Below, in pieces: positions 15,526 through 23,281 of a DNA stretch of 34,728 nt. Both the position numbers and the translations under genes were made by a program. How positions within the stretch are numbered: the first letter of the stretch is position 1; each line of letters starts with the position of its first letter. The DNA is from Actinomycetota bacterium (GTDB lineage Bacteria; Actinomycetota; Thermoleophilia; Gaiellales; F1-60-MAGs149), in contig JAPLCF010000030.1 of assembly GCA_026392355.1 (NCBI GenBank), forward strand, positions 586,259-620,986. The letters run 5' to 3'. The notes beneath the pieces were generated by a model that made no database searches, had not been told where the DNA came from, and saw only the letters and a program-made list of their open reading frames with translations.

Positions 15526-15678
15526 GGCAAGCATCCTAGCCGCGCGGACCTGACATTTTGGTCAGCGATCAGCGAGACTGCGTACTGCGGCGTGCGACGA
15601 CCGCCTTCGGCCATCGCCGAGCCCGCTTGTTCCAGCGATCGCAGCAACGCCACCATGCGCCGACTGCATGTCATTTCT

Positions 15679-15697
15679 ATTACGCTCTTTGCGTAAT
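15679..15697. promoter_or_regulatory. Perfect inverted repeat in an AT-rich promoter region
   Basis: ATTACGC at 15679-15685 and GCGTAAT at 15691-15697 form a symmetric 19-bp site with a five-base spacer. A -35-like TTGACG lies at 15702-15707. The rest of 15526-15724 holds no gene. The arrangement looks like an operator or a promoter-proximal hairpin for the downstream Sel1-like gene. Confidence 0.4.
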
Positions 15698-15724
15698 CGA
15701 ATTGACGTAAGAAACGACACCCCG

Positions 15725-16246
15725 GTGACCATCGCATCACCAAGGAGCACTCTGCTGTCCACCCCGCTGGAGATCGTCAACGACCCTCAACTGCTTGCCA
15801 ACGCCCTGGTGGGAGACGGCGACGCCCTTGCACTGCTGGGCGTCGCGTCGCTGCAGCTCGGCGATCAGTCGACGGCGCACGGGCGCTTCGAGGCCTGCAT
15901 CGAAATCCCGCACCCGACGGGGCTGCACGGGTTCGCCGCGCTGCTCGAGGCGCATGACCCCGACCAAAGCTGGGTGATGATGGAGAACGCACTGGCGCAG
16001 GGCGCAATCCCCGCCCTGACGCGGCTGGCCCGTATCGCGCGACTGCGTCATGCCCACGGCTTTGCCAGCGACCTGATGCTCCGCGCCGCGCAGCTCGGCG
16101 ATGCCGACGCCATGTACGACGTGGCGCACGAGGCGACTGACGCCGGCGACGACGAGACGTCGCGCCGCTGGTACGCCACCGCCGTCGAGCGCGAGGCCGG
16201 AATGGAGTGGCCGATCCAGCGTGGCGTCGGCTACTACCTGCTCTAG
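15725..16246 (+). CDS. Sel1/TPR-like helical repeat protein A
   Basis: This protein is about 173 residues long if it starts at GTG 15725; the exact start is uncertain, because an AAGGAG-like site lies just downstream and may serve a non-ATG start. It contains alpha-helical repeats of Sel1/TPR style: GDALALLGVASLQLGDQSTAHGRF, NALAQGAIPALTRLARIARLR, AAQLGDADAMYDVAHEATDAGD. Such repeats mediate protein-protein binding. It converges on the beta-propeller gene, with 4 bp between the stop codons. A related gene lies at 21719. Confidence 0.6.
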   Translation: MTIASPRSTLLSTPLEIVNDPQLLANALVGDGDALALLGVASLQLGDQSTAHGRFEACIEIPHPTGLHGFAALLEAHDPDQSWVMMENALAQGAIPALTRLARIARLRHAHGFASDLMLRAAQLGDADAMYDVAHEATDAGDDETSRRWYATAVEREAGMEWPIQRGVGYYLL

Positions 16247-16250
16247 CGCC

Positions 16251-17309
16251 TCACGGCTGCCACGACGGCTGCACGGTCAGGTTATAGGCGTGCTTGAGAA
16301 ACACGCGGACTGCGCCATCGCCCGCCGGCATCGTCTTGTAGACCGGCGTGCCGCTCATCTCGCCCGTATCAAGCAAGAGCGTCTTGCCATCTGCGGACAC
16401 CGCGATTGGCGCGGCGTCATAGAGCACCTTGCCGTTCCTGTCCCGCAGCCGCGCGTAGCGACCAGTCGTCGCGTTGAAGCGCCCGGGCATCGACACGTCC
16501 TCGCCGCCGATCCCGCCATACAGGGTCTTCCCATCCGGCGACCAGAGCGTGGCGAACGGCCCGTAGATCATGCCCGTGCTCCGGTAGTGCGTCAGTTGCC
16601 TCGGCGCGCCCGGTCCGTTCGGATCGATTGTCCATAGCTGCGCATACTGCAGCCTCATGCCTTGCCAGCGAACATTCGTGTACCGCTGAAACGCGATCTT
16701 CGTCGGCCCCCACAGCGGACTCGCGCCCGCCCCGAGCGAGGCGATCGTGGCGCCATCGAGGCCCACGATGCGCAGCGTGCAGTCGCCGTAGTTGCCTCCG
16801 TACCGCTGGCTCGCGTAGACGAGGCGATCGGCGGTCGGCGCCCAGGAGAACCCGCCCAGGTCGTGCCCCTTGGGAGCCAAGACGACCGTGACGGCACCCG
16901 TCGCGGCGTCGACGATATCCAGCCCCGCACCGGTGATGTAGCCCTGCGCCGTCGCCGACTCGGTCGGCATGACCAGATGCTTGGAGTCTGGCGCCCACTT
17001 GATGCCCTGACCGACCGACGTGCCGGGCGTTGCCGCCACGACGACCTCCGCCCCCGTCGCGATCGCGCGGATCCGTAGCTGCGGGCGCGCCATCGTGCCG
17101 CCGAGATAGGCGACGCGCGTGCCGTCGGGCGAGATCAGCGGGCTGCTCCCGGTCGCCCCGAGCCGCGTCGCACCCGTCGCGCGGTCGCTGGCGATCATCA
17201 GACGAGAACCGCTCGCCGACTGGTACGCGATCGTGGCGCTGGCGGTCGCTGCCAGCGCGAGCAACGCAGAGGCAGCAGTCACGAGAACGGCAATGCGGCG
17301 GCACTTCAT
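16251..17309 (-). CDS. Exported TolB/PD40-type beta-propeller protein A
   Basis: This 352-residue protein starts at ATG 17309 with a signal peptide (MKCRRIAVLVTAASALLALAATASA). PD40/WD40-like repeats follow: LISPDGTRVAYLGG, IKWAPDSKHLVMP, FSWAPTADRLVYAS, LWSPDGKTLYGG, and ISVSADGKTLLLD-like. This makes a six- or seven-bladed propeller likely. Such exported propellers bind protein or polymer partners; no enzyme site is seen. The neighbouring gene upstream (17419-18459) encodes a homologous protein, so this is a tandem duplicate. Confidence 0.8.
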   Translation of the reverse strand: MKCRRIAVLVTAASALLALAATASATIAYQSASGSRLMIASDRATGATRLGATGSSPLISPDGTRVAYLGGTMARPQLRIRAIATGAEVVVAATPGTSVGQGIKWAPDSKHLVMPTESATAQGYITGAGLDIVDAATGAVTVVLAPKGHDLGGFSWAPTADRLVYASQRYGGNYGDCTLRIVGLDGATIASLGAGASPLWGPTKIAFQRYTNVRWQGMRLQYAQLWTIDPNGPGAPRQLTHYRSTGMIYGPFATLWSPDGKTLYGGIGGEDVSMPGRFNATTGRYARLRDRNGKVLYDAAPIAVSADGKTLLLDTGEMSGTPVYKTMPAGDGAVRVFLKHAYNLTVQPSWQP

Positions 17310-17378
17310 GGCTGCTCCTCAGGCGGGGAGCCTTAGCGTACGCCTCGAGCCATCCACGTGCATGGCGGGTTTCCCGTA

Positions 17379-17409
17379 GCGGGGAGCCGGCAGGCGGCCG
17401 GCTCCCCGC
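17379..17409 (-). terminator. Hairpin between the two beta-propeller genes
   Basis: Arms 17379-17391 and 17397-17409 form a perfect 13-bp GC-rich stem with a five-base loop. It lies just downstream of the stop of the propeller B gene. No T-run follows, so its strength as a terminator is uncertain. Confidence 0.6.
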
Positions 17410-17418
17410 CCGAGGTGC

Positions 17419-18459
17419 TTACGGCTGCCAGTTGGCGGTCGCCGAGGGTGCCCACGCGTCCTTGAGCAGGAGCGAGCTCGCCATCTTGGCGAGCGGCGAG
17501 GCGTAGACGGGCTGCTTGCCGCCGCCGAGCAGGTTGCCGACCACGAGCGCCTGCGTGCCATCGGCAGAGATGCCGTAGACGCCGGAGTTGCTCGGACCGA
17601 ACTGATGGATCTTGCCGTTGGCCGTCACGTAGATCGGCTGCCCGTAGTCCTGACCGATCAGCTGCCCCACGATCTTGCTGCCGTCGGGCGTCCAGCGCAG
17701 TGGCACCGGCCCCTCGACGAAGCCCTTGGCCTTATAGCCAGTGAGCGCCGCTGCGGACGACGTGCCGACGGCCGGATTGACGGTCCAGATCTGCGAGCGG
17801 ATCATCGGTGCGCCGTCGACGACGACGCGCGTGGTCCGGATGTACGCGATCTTGCTCGGACCCCAGACAGGCTGCGAGCCCTTGCCGAGCTTCGTCACCG
17901 CACCGCCCCCGTTGACCGGCAGCGTGCGCAGCGTCGAACTGACGTCGTAGACGCCGAACGGAGCCTGGCTCCACACGATGGTCGAGCTATCGGGCGAGAA
18001 GCTGTAGCCGTTCACGCCAAAGCCGACGGAAGGCACAATCACCGAAGCGGTGCCCGTCGTCGTGATCGTGCTGAGGCCGACGCCCTTGATGTCACCCGTC
18101 GTCTGCGTCGTCGTGCACGCCACGATCGCGGAGTTGGGCGCCCAGACCGGTCCGCCACAGGCCTTACCGGTGTTGAGATCGGCGCCGGTGGCCAGCGTCA
18201 GGAAATGCAACTGCGTCGCGCCGGTCTTCGAATTCGTGACCTTCTCGTAGGCCACAATCGCACCGTTCGGCGAGACGACCGGGAACTGGCCAGTGACGGG
18301 CAGCTTCGTCGCGTTGGCACCATCGTCGTCGGCGATGTACAGGGCGTGGTTCGCACCAGCGCCAGTGGATGCCTCGTACACGATCGCTGCGCCGGCGAGG
18401 GCCGGCAAGGTGAGCAGCGCGCCAAGCGCCGCGACAAGAAGGAGCAGACGTCTGCTCAT
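17419..18459 (-). CDS. Exported TolB/PD40-type beta-propeller protein B
   Basis: This 346-residue paralogue of the gene at 16251 starts at ATG 18459, with AGGAGG about ten bases upstream. It has a signal peptide (MSRRLLLLVAALGALLTLPALAGA) followed by repeats such as VVSPNGAIVAYEKV, VWAPNSAIVACTT, YSFSPDSSTIVWSQ, and LRWTPDGSKIVGQL. Both proteins share a PVWGP/PLWGP-SKIA/TKIA block and an ending of AxxATANWQP / LTVQPSWQP form. The function is unknown. They are probably secreted. Confidence 0.8.
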   Translation of the reverse strand: MSRRLLLLVAALGALLTLPALAGAAIVYEASTGAGANHALYIADDDGANATKLPVTGQFPVVSPNGAIVAYEKVTNSKTGATQLHFLTLATGADLNTGKACGGPVWAPNSAIVACTTTQTTGDIKGVGLSTITTTGTASVIVPSVGFGVNGYSFSPDSSTIVWSQAPFGVYDVSSTLRTLPVNGGGAVTKLGKGSQPVWGPSKIAYIRTTRVVVDGAPMIRSQIWTVNPAVGTSSAAALTGYKAKGFVEGPVPLRWTPDGSKIVGQLIGQDYGQPIYVTANGKIHQFGPSNSGVYGISADGTQALVVGNLLGGGKQPVYASPLAKMASSLLLKDAWAPSATANWQP

Positions 18460-18548
18460 AGGTGGACTACCTCCTGCGGTGAAGTTACGGTTTCAACGAT
18501 ACCGCGAGGTTTATCCCGATACTCGAAATCAGATTGCGAGCACGAGCT

Positions 18549-19229
18549 CTACTCGTCGCCCGGCACGCCGAACGATGGTGCGGCGCCAGGCCGCAGCGCG
18601 CGCGTGACGTAGCCGTCGAGCTCTGGCTCCCAGCGCTCCCACAGGGCGTTCAGCTCACCGACCGGATCCTCGTCGGCCCAGTCGACGCGTAGGTCGGTGA
18701 CCGCCCAGGCCACATCGCGCGCGACGAGCAGTCCTGCCGAGTGCACCGGACCGGCTTCACCGCCCGCCGCGATGCCGGCATTCAGGCCGGCCAGGAGCCG
18801 AGCAGCGAGCGGCCCCTGCGCGGTCTCGCACGCGGCAGCGGCGATCATCGGCACGTCGGGAGCCGCCAACAGGTTGCCCGCCGACACGACGGCGTTGCCC
18901 TGATGCTCCCCCACCACGCCGAGCGCGTGATCACCGGAGAAGATCGCGGTGCGTCCGTCGGGCGTGACGGCCGTCAACTGGCGGAAGGCGATCAGCTCGG
19001 GCAGCTGCTCGGCCACGAGCGCACGCAGCGCGTCCTCCGGCGAAGCGCCGGCCGCAAGGCGGTCGAGCAGCGCCGGGCCGAGGCGCGGATCGGTGACGTT
19101 CTGTGTGGCGACCGCCCCCACGCCCGCGCGTACGTGGGCGCAACGTGCGGCGACGGCCGGGCTCGACGACGTGATCGCGACCCCGATCTCTCCCGTCGCA
19201 GGATCCGCCGCGACGAGGGACAGCGTCAC
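18549..19229 (-). CDS. DUF1028 family protein
   Basis: This 226-residue protein starts at GTG 19229 and matches DUF1028, a family with an Ntn-hydrolase-like look: VTLSLVAADPATGEIGVAITSSSPAVAARC, TQNVTDPRLGP, FSGDHALGVVGEHQGNAVVSAGNLLA. The start overlaps the RidA stop (GTGA), so the two are coupled. DUF1028 genes often sit next to amino-acid or amine catabolism genes, and here the RidA gene and a copper amine oxidase gene are neighbours, which supports a nitrogen-compound degradation role. The reaction is not established. Confidence 0.85.
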   Translation of the reverse strand: MTLSLVAADPATGEIGVAITSSSPAVAARCAHVRAGVGAVATQNVTDPRLGPALLDRLAAGASPEDALRALVAEQLPELIAFRQLTAVTPDGRTAIFSGDHALGVVGEHQGNAVVSAGNLLAAPDVPMIAAAACETAQGPLAARLLAGLNAGIAAGGEAGPVHSAGLLVARDVAWAVTDLRVDWADEDPVGELNALWERWEPELDGYVTRALRPGAAPSFGVPGDE

Positions 19230-19651
19230 GCGTCGTCTCCGGCGGGGATGACCGCCGTGATGTCGACCTCGACGAGCCACGTCGGACGCGCCAGCGCCAC
19301 GACGACGAGCCCGGTGAAGACCGGGAAGACACCGGGCATGCGCTCGCCCAGCACGCGGTAGACGGGCTCGCGATGGCGGATGTCGGTGAGGTAGATCACG
19401 CACTTGACGATGTGCGATAGCTCGGAGCCGGACTCGGCGAGCAGCAGCTCGATGTTGTCCATCACCTTGTGCGCCTGCGCCGTCGGATCGCCAATCCCGA
19501 CGTCCTCGCGGGTCTCGAGATCCTGCGCGACCTGGCCGCGCAAGTACACGACGCCGTTGGCGACGACCGCCTGGCAGAGATCGTTCGAGAGGTTCTGCTC
19601 GGGGTACGTGTCCTTCGTGTTGAAGGGCCGGATGCGCTTGTGCGTTGCCAT
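19226..19651 (-). CDS. RidA family (reactive intermediate deaminase) protein
   Basis: This 141-residue protein starts at ATG 19651 and matches the RidA/YjgF/UK114 family. The RidA barrel blocks are present: NLSNDLCQAVVANGVVYLRGQVA, QAHKVMDNIELLLAESGSELS, VYLTDI-type (CVIYLTDIRHREPVYRVLGE) and the PTWLVEVDITAVI C-terminal strand. The usual catalytic Arg would fall in the block near the C-terminus (ALARPTWLVEVD). Family members hydrolyse reactive enamine/imine intermediates from amino-acid and amine oxidation, which suits the neighbouring copper amine oxidase. It is translationally coupled with the downstream DUF1028 gene. Confidence 0.9.
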   Translation of the reverse strand: MATHKRIRPFNTKDTYPEQNLSNDLCQAVVANGVVYLRGQVAQDLETREDVGIGDPTAQAHKVMDNIELLLAESGSELSHIVKCVIYLTDIRHREPVYRVLGERMPGVFPVFTGLVVVALARPTWLVEVDITAVIPAGDDA

Positions 19652-19725
19652 CAGTTGCCTGTCACCTTCGCACCACGACGGGTGCCTTCGTTGCTCGCTT
19701 GCCTAGCGTAGGACACGGGGTCGCC

Positions 19726-21657
19726 TCAGTGGGCACAGCCGCAACTGGCCTCGCCACCCTCGGCGTTGTGCCCCTTGGAAGAACAGCACGTCGGATCCGA
19801 CGGCGGCACGTCGAGCGCCGGGTTGCGGTCGAAGAACCCGGCGGGCTCGAGCCGGAACCCGGCACGCGCGACGGGCATGATCGGCCAGTCCTCGGTCCGG
19901 ATGAAGTGCGTGACACCGACGGTGTACCAGCAGACAAGATCGGTGTTCTCGATCGGACGATCGGCCTCCGTCCACTGCGGCAGACCGGGCTGACCGATCG
20001 TGCCGTAGGGGAACGTGCCGGCGGCGTGCCGCTCGTCCTCGCGGTACGGCGTGACCCACAGAATGTGGCGGCCATAGCCGGCGCGCTGATACACGCTCGA
20101 CTCGGGTTGCGCGAGCAGCGGCGTCACGCCATGCATCGGCACGATGCGGTAGCTCGGCGGCCCGCCGATGGCGTTCTGCTTGTTGGGGTTGCCCACGTAC
20201 CAGGCGCGCGCCAACGAGTCGTTGGCGTTGCGCATCCCGTCCTTCTCCGTCTTGAAGACGGTCGTCTTCGAGCGGAAGGCGTTGCCGATCGGATTATCGG
20301 GGCCGACGGGAATGGCCTCGGCCTCGATCTCGCGCACCGTGTTGTCCGTGCCGTCAACGTCGAGGTCGAGCCGGAAGCAGAACAGGTGCTGATGATGCGG
20401 GCCCGACAGGCCGCGATCGACGAGGTTCGTGCCTTTCAGCTCCTCGCCGGGCGCGTGCACCATCGTGGAGATGATGCCGTGCAGCTGCACCTCAAGCTCG
20501 ATGTGGCCATCGAGACCGAAGTTCCAGCGGAACGCGTAGTCGTAGTTGCCGACCGTGGCCATCGAGTTGACGACGAAGCGACGTGCGCGACGGTTCTCAA
20601 CGAGGCCGCTGCCGTGGTCGGTGTGCTTCCAGAGCAGGCTGTGATCCTCCTCGTGGAGACAGATCGCATTCGCGATCTCGAACACATCACCCTTGCCGTC
20701 GGCCAGGTGCGAGTCGAGGTACGTGATGTCGCCGACGCAGTCGCAGCCGAGCACGAGCGAGTTGGTACATGCGCCGAGGCCGTACTCGCCGGCGTCGAAG
20801 TACGTGCGCCAGCTGTGCATCGGGTGCGGATCGCCGTAGGGCACGATCATCTCGGCACACGAGGCGCGGTGCAGGATGCGGCGGCCCTTGAAGCGCACGT
20901 CGTGAATGACGAGCCCCTCCTGCGCGTCGAGCGATGCGGACAGCTCCCAATCGAGCCAGGAGATGCGATTGCCGTCGAGCGTGAACGACACGCCGTCGGG
21001 CTGAACGATGTCGATCGCCTTGAAGCCCTCGCGCAGCGGGACGGTGCCGAGCGCGTACTCGCCGTCGGCCTCGGGTAGCGGCTTGACGTCGTACTCCTCG
21101 ATCGCGAGCACACGCTGCTCGTCGAGGTCGAAGATTGCGAGCATGCTCTCGATTGGACGGGCGTACCCGTTCTTGCCGAGCGGGCCGCGCAGGTACGGCA
21201 CGCAGCGCGCGATGCGATGGTGCTCCTCAAACTCGTGGCCCATCTTGGCTGCCGCGAGCACGTCGATCTGCACCGCGTCCATGTCGGTGATACCGCGCTT
21301 GGCGAGCGCCTCGAGCATCAGCGGGTCCTGCTTGCACGCGGCCTCGGCCGCGTCGTACTCGTCGGGCGTGATCGGCGGCTGTGCGCCGGGAAAATGGCGG
21401 TCCTCGGTAATCGCCCCCGCGTCGAGATCGACGGTGATCTCGCGGACCCTGCGCTGCGCGTCGTAGATCGCGGCGCGGCCACGGCGGCTCGGCAGGGGAC
21501 CGCCGGCATCGGCCCACGCCAGATACGCGTCTTTGGCGGGCTCGCGGGTGCCGATCGAGATGAAGACCGCGTCGGCCGCACCGTCGGCCGTGCGGGCGAT
21601 CTCGGCAGTCTGGCGGAGCTCGTCGGGCGTGAGCGGGTGCAGCGGATGGAGCGTCAT
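19726..21657 (-). CDS. Copper amine oxidase (TPQ-containing)
   Basis: This 643-residue protein is the usual length for a bacterial copper amine oxidase, which oxidises primary amines to aldehydes with release of ammonia and H2O2. The TPQ precursor is Tyr372 in VGNYDYAF, with the matching catalytic-base block YFDAGEYGLG upstream and the copper-ligand HQH (in GPHHQHLFCFRLD) downstream. The start is ATG 21657. The C-terminus carries an unusual Cys/His-rich tail (TCCSSKGHNAEGGEASCGCAH). There is no signal peptide. It runs in the same direction as the RidA and DUF1028 genes, and all three are plausibly one operon or regulon for amine degradation. Confidence 0.95.
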   Translation of the reverse strand: MTLHPLHPLTPDELRQTAEIARTADGAADAVFISIGTREPAKDAYLAWADAGGPLPSRRGRAAIYDAQRRVREITVDLDAGAITEDRHFPGAQPPITPDEYDAAEAACKQDPLMLEALAKRGITDMDAVQIDVLAAAKMGHEFEEHHRIARCVPYLRGPLGKNGYARPIESMLAIFDLDEQRVLAIEEYDVKPLPEADGEYALGTVPLREGFKAIDIVQPDGVSFTLDGNRISWLDWELSASLDAQEGLVIHDVRFKGRRILHRASCAEMIVPYGDPHPMHSWRTYFDAGEYGLGACTNSLVLGCDCVGDITYLDSHLADGKGDVFEIANAICLHEEDHSLLWKHTDHGSGLVENRRARRFVVNSMATVGNYDYAFRWNFGLDGHIELEVQLHGIISTMVHAPGEELKGTNLVDRGLSGPHHQHLFCFRLDLDVDGTDNTVREIEAEAIPVGPDNPIGNAFRSKTTVFKTEKDGMRNANDSLARAWYVGNPNKQNAIGGPPSYRIVPMHGVTPLLAQPESSVYQRAGYGRHILWVTPYREDERHAAGTFPYGTIGQPGLPQWTEADRPIENTDLVCWYTVGVTHFIRTEDWPIMPVARAGFRLEPAGFFDRNPALDVPPSDPTCCSSKGHNAEGGEASCGCAH

Positions 21658-21718
21658 ACGTAAAGCGTGGCACAGACGGGACGCATCGGCACTTGACACT
21701 TCCGGCTAGCCTGCCCGC

Positions 21719-22222
21719 GTGAGCGAGATCGACGACCTGATGCAGCGCGGTGCCGATGCCTACGCGGCGGGCGACTTCGCCGTGGCGCAGGAGGCCTGGC
21801 AGGCTGCGGCCGACGCCGGCCACGACGGTGCCTACGACGCGCTGCGCCTGCTGGCCCACGGCGATACGCGCCGCCAGGTGTTGTGGGGCAAACTGGCCGA
21901 GCGCGACAACGCGGGTGCGCTCTGGAGCCTCGGCGTCGCCGCGGTCGAGCGCGCCGACCTCCCCGGCGTGCGCGACAGCTGGAGCCAAGCGGCCGAGCTC
22001 GACGAGGCGCTGGCGGGAGAACTCGCGGGGCTCCTGGACTGCGAACCCGCAGCGGCCGCAGCGACGCTGCGTGACCTCGACGAGGGCCCGCTCGCCTTCC
22101 GTCTCGGCGAGCTCTGCTTCGGCACGGGCCGCGAGTCGACCGCGCTCGTGTGGTGGAACCTCGCCGTCGCGGCGGGCAGCCCGGAGGCCGAGGCGCTGCT
22201 CGCGCGCCTCGGCTCCGAATAG
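21719..22222 (+). CDS. Sel1/TPR-like helical repeat protein B
   Basis: This 167-residue protein starts at GTG 21719. It contains helical repeats (GADAYAAGDFAVAQEAWQAA, NAGALWSLGVAAVERADLPG, GRESTALVWWNLAVAAGSPE) of the Sel1 type, indicating a protein-binding scaffold. It is probably a distant paralogue of the gene at 15725, as the repeats share layout. It is divergent from the copper amine oxidase, with about 60 bp between the starts, so promoters overlap there. Its function is unknown. Confidence 0.65.
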   Translation: MSEIDDLMQRGADAYAAGDFAVAQEAWQAAADAGHDGAYDALRLLAHGDTRRQVLWGKLAERDNAGALWSLGVAAVERADLPGVRDSWSQAAELDEALAGELAGLLDCEPAAAAATLRDLDEGPLAFRLGELCFGTGRESTALVWWNLAVAAGSPEAEALLARLGSE

Positions 22223-22263
22223 CGGCGATCTCAGAATCCCCTGCACGCAGGGACAATCCGAGA

Positions 22264-22304
22264 CGTGATGTTCCAAAGGGGTCAGACCCCTTTGGAACAT
22301 CACG
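22264..22304. repeat. REP-like palindrome A (perfect)
   Basis: Twenty-base arms (CGTGATGTTCCAAAGGGGTC and its complement) surround a single central A at 22284. It covers the transposase stop codon (22300-22302). The same core recurs in palindromes B and C. Confidence 0.9.
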
Positions 22305-23067
22305 CCCCGGTAGGCGGTCCGTCTCCCTGCTCCCGCCAACGCCGGACGGTGTGGCGGTGGACTCCGCACACATCGGCGATCTCGCCGATCGTATAGCCCC
22401 ACACCGCCACCGCACGGTGAATTGAGTCCGGCCGACCGTCCTCCAGAATCTCGTCGAGCTCCGGGCGGTCACCCTCGTAACCTCGCTGCGCACGAGCTCG
22501 TGTCCGCTCAAGGTCTGTCGTCACCCACCGCCGATACCGAGCGCAGATCTCCTCGTGCGTCAGATCTTCGCCAACGACGACCATCTCGCGACCGGCGATC
22601 ACGTTGTGAAACGGCAGACGCTCCCGCAGTCCCGCGTTGGCCGCGTACCCGCTCCACTCCCAATCCTCCGGTGAGTGAACGAGGCCGCCTCGCACCGGGT
22701 TCAGATCGACGTACCGCATGACGGACTTGCAGTAGCTCCACTCTTCGATCTCGCAGCTCCAGAAGCGGCCCTGCCATGCATGCCCCCGCTCGTCGTGTCG
22801 CTGGTTCCACGCGACCGCGTGGAGACCGTGCAAGCGCTGCATGCCATCGGAGAGATTGGGCTCTGTCAGTTCGACGACAAGGTGGTGATGATTCGACATC
22901 AGCACCCAGTCGAGAACCTTCCAGCCGTGCTCCCGGACCACGGTATCGAGCAGGTACACGAAGTGTCCGCGGTCATCATCGGTGCCGAGCACGGGGAGAG
23001 ATCCGCACCCGTGACCGACGACGTGAAGCGGGATGCCGATCGGCTGGGAGCGCTCGCTGCGGGCCAC
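22300..23067 (-). CDS. REP-associated tyrosine transposase (RAYT, Y1 family)
   Basis: This protein is about 255 residues long with start at GTG 23067; an upstream GTG at 23097 is possible. It has the Y1 transposase hallmarks: the HUH site in MSNHHHLVVE, and the catalytic Tyr in MRYVDLNPVRGGLV, preceded by a basic GHAWQGRFWS segment. A C-terminal helix-turn-helix (GEIADVCGVHRHTVRRWREQ) is appended. RAYTs act on single-stranded REP/BIME palindromes. Here the gene is bounded by palindromes A on its 3' side and B and C on its 5' side, with shared sequence, so the enzyme and its likely substrates lie together (a REPtron-like arrangement). Confidence 0.93.
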   Translation of the reverse strand: MARSERSQPIGIPLHVVGHGCGSLPVLGTDDDRGHFVYLLDTVVREHGWKVLDWVLMSNHHHLVVELTEPNLSDGMQRLHGLHAVAWNQRHDERGHAWQGRFWSCEIEEWSYCKSVMRYVDLNPVRGGLVHSPEDWEWSGYAANAGLRERLPFHNVIAGREMVVVGEDLTHEEICARYRRWVTTDLERTRARAQRGYEGDRPELDEILEDGRPDSIHRAVAVWGYTIGEIADVCGVHRHTVRRWREQGDGPPTGA

Positions 23068-23148
23068 GCGGCAACTGCAGCACAGCGCGAGCGCCACGGG
23101 AGCGACGATTCGCTACCGGTTTCGCGCGAGCGCAGCGGTGATCCGCGA

Positions 23149-23187
23149 CGGATGTTCCAAAGGGGTCAGACCCTTCTGGAGCATCCG
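23149..23187. repeat. REP-like palindrome B (imperfect)
   Basis: Arms 23149-23167 and 23169-23187 pair around A 23168 with one A/C mismatch and two G-T pairs. Read in this direction it is nearly the exact reverse complement of palindrome C (one base different in the core), so B and C form an inverted pair. Confidence 0.85.
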
Positions 23188-23215
23188 CGCCAACAGTGAT
23201 GGATCGCGAACAGCG

Positions 23216-23258
23216 TCGGGATGTTCCAGAAGGGTCTGACCCCTTTGGAACATCCCGA
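23216..23258. repeat. REP-like palindrome C (imperfect)
   Basis: Arms of 21 bases around T 23237 pair with one mismatch and one G-T pair. It lies 69 bp (centre to centre) from palindrome B in opposite orientation, a BIME-like arrangement. No gene lies between 23068 and 23281 other than these repeats. Confidence 0.85.
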
Positions 23259-23281
23259 AGCTGATCGCCGATCTCCTCTGC

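Noticed and set aside
19645-21078. Plus-strand frame (477 codons) inside the copper amine oxidase gene
   Set aside because: The minus strand encodes a complete amine oxidase with catalytic residues; the plus frame has no family signature.
22264-23258. Palindromes as a CRISPR-like array
   Set aside because: There are only three copies, in mixed orientation, with no regular spacers and no cas genes. The RAYT explains them better.
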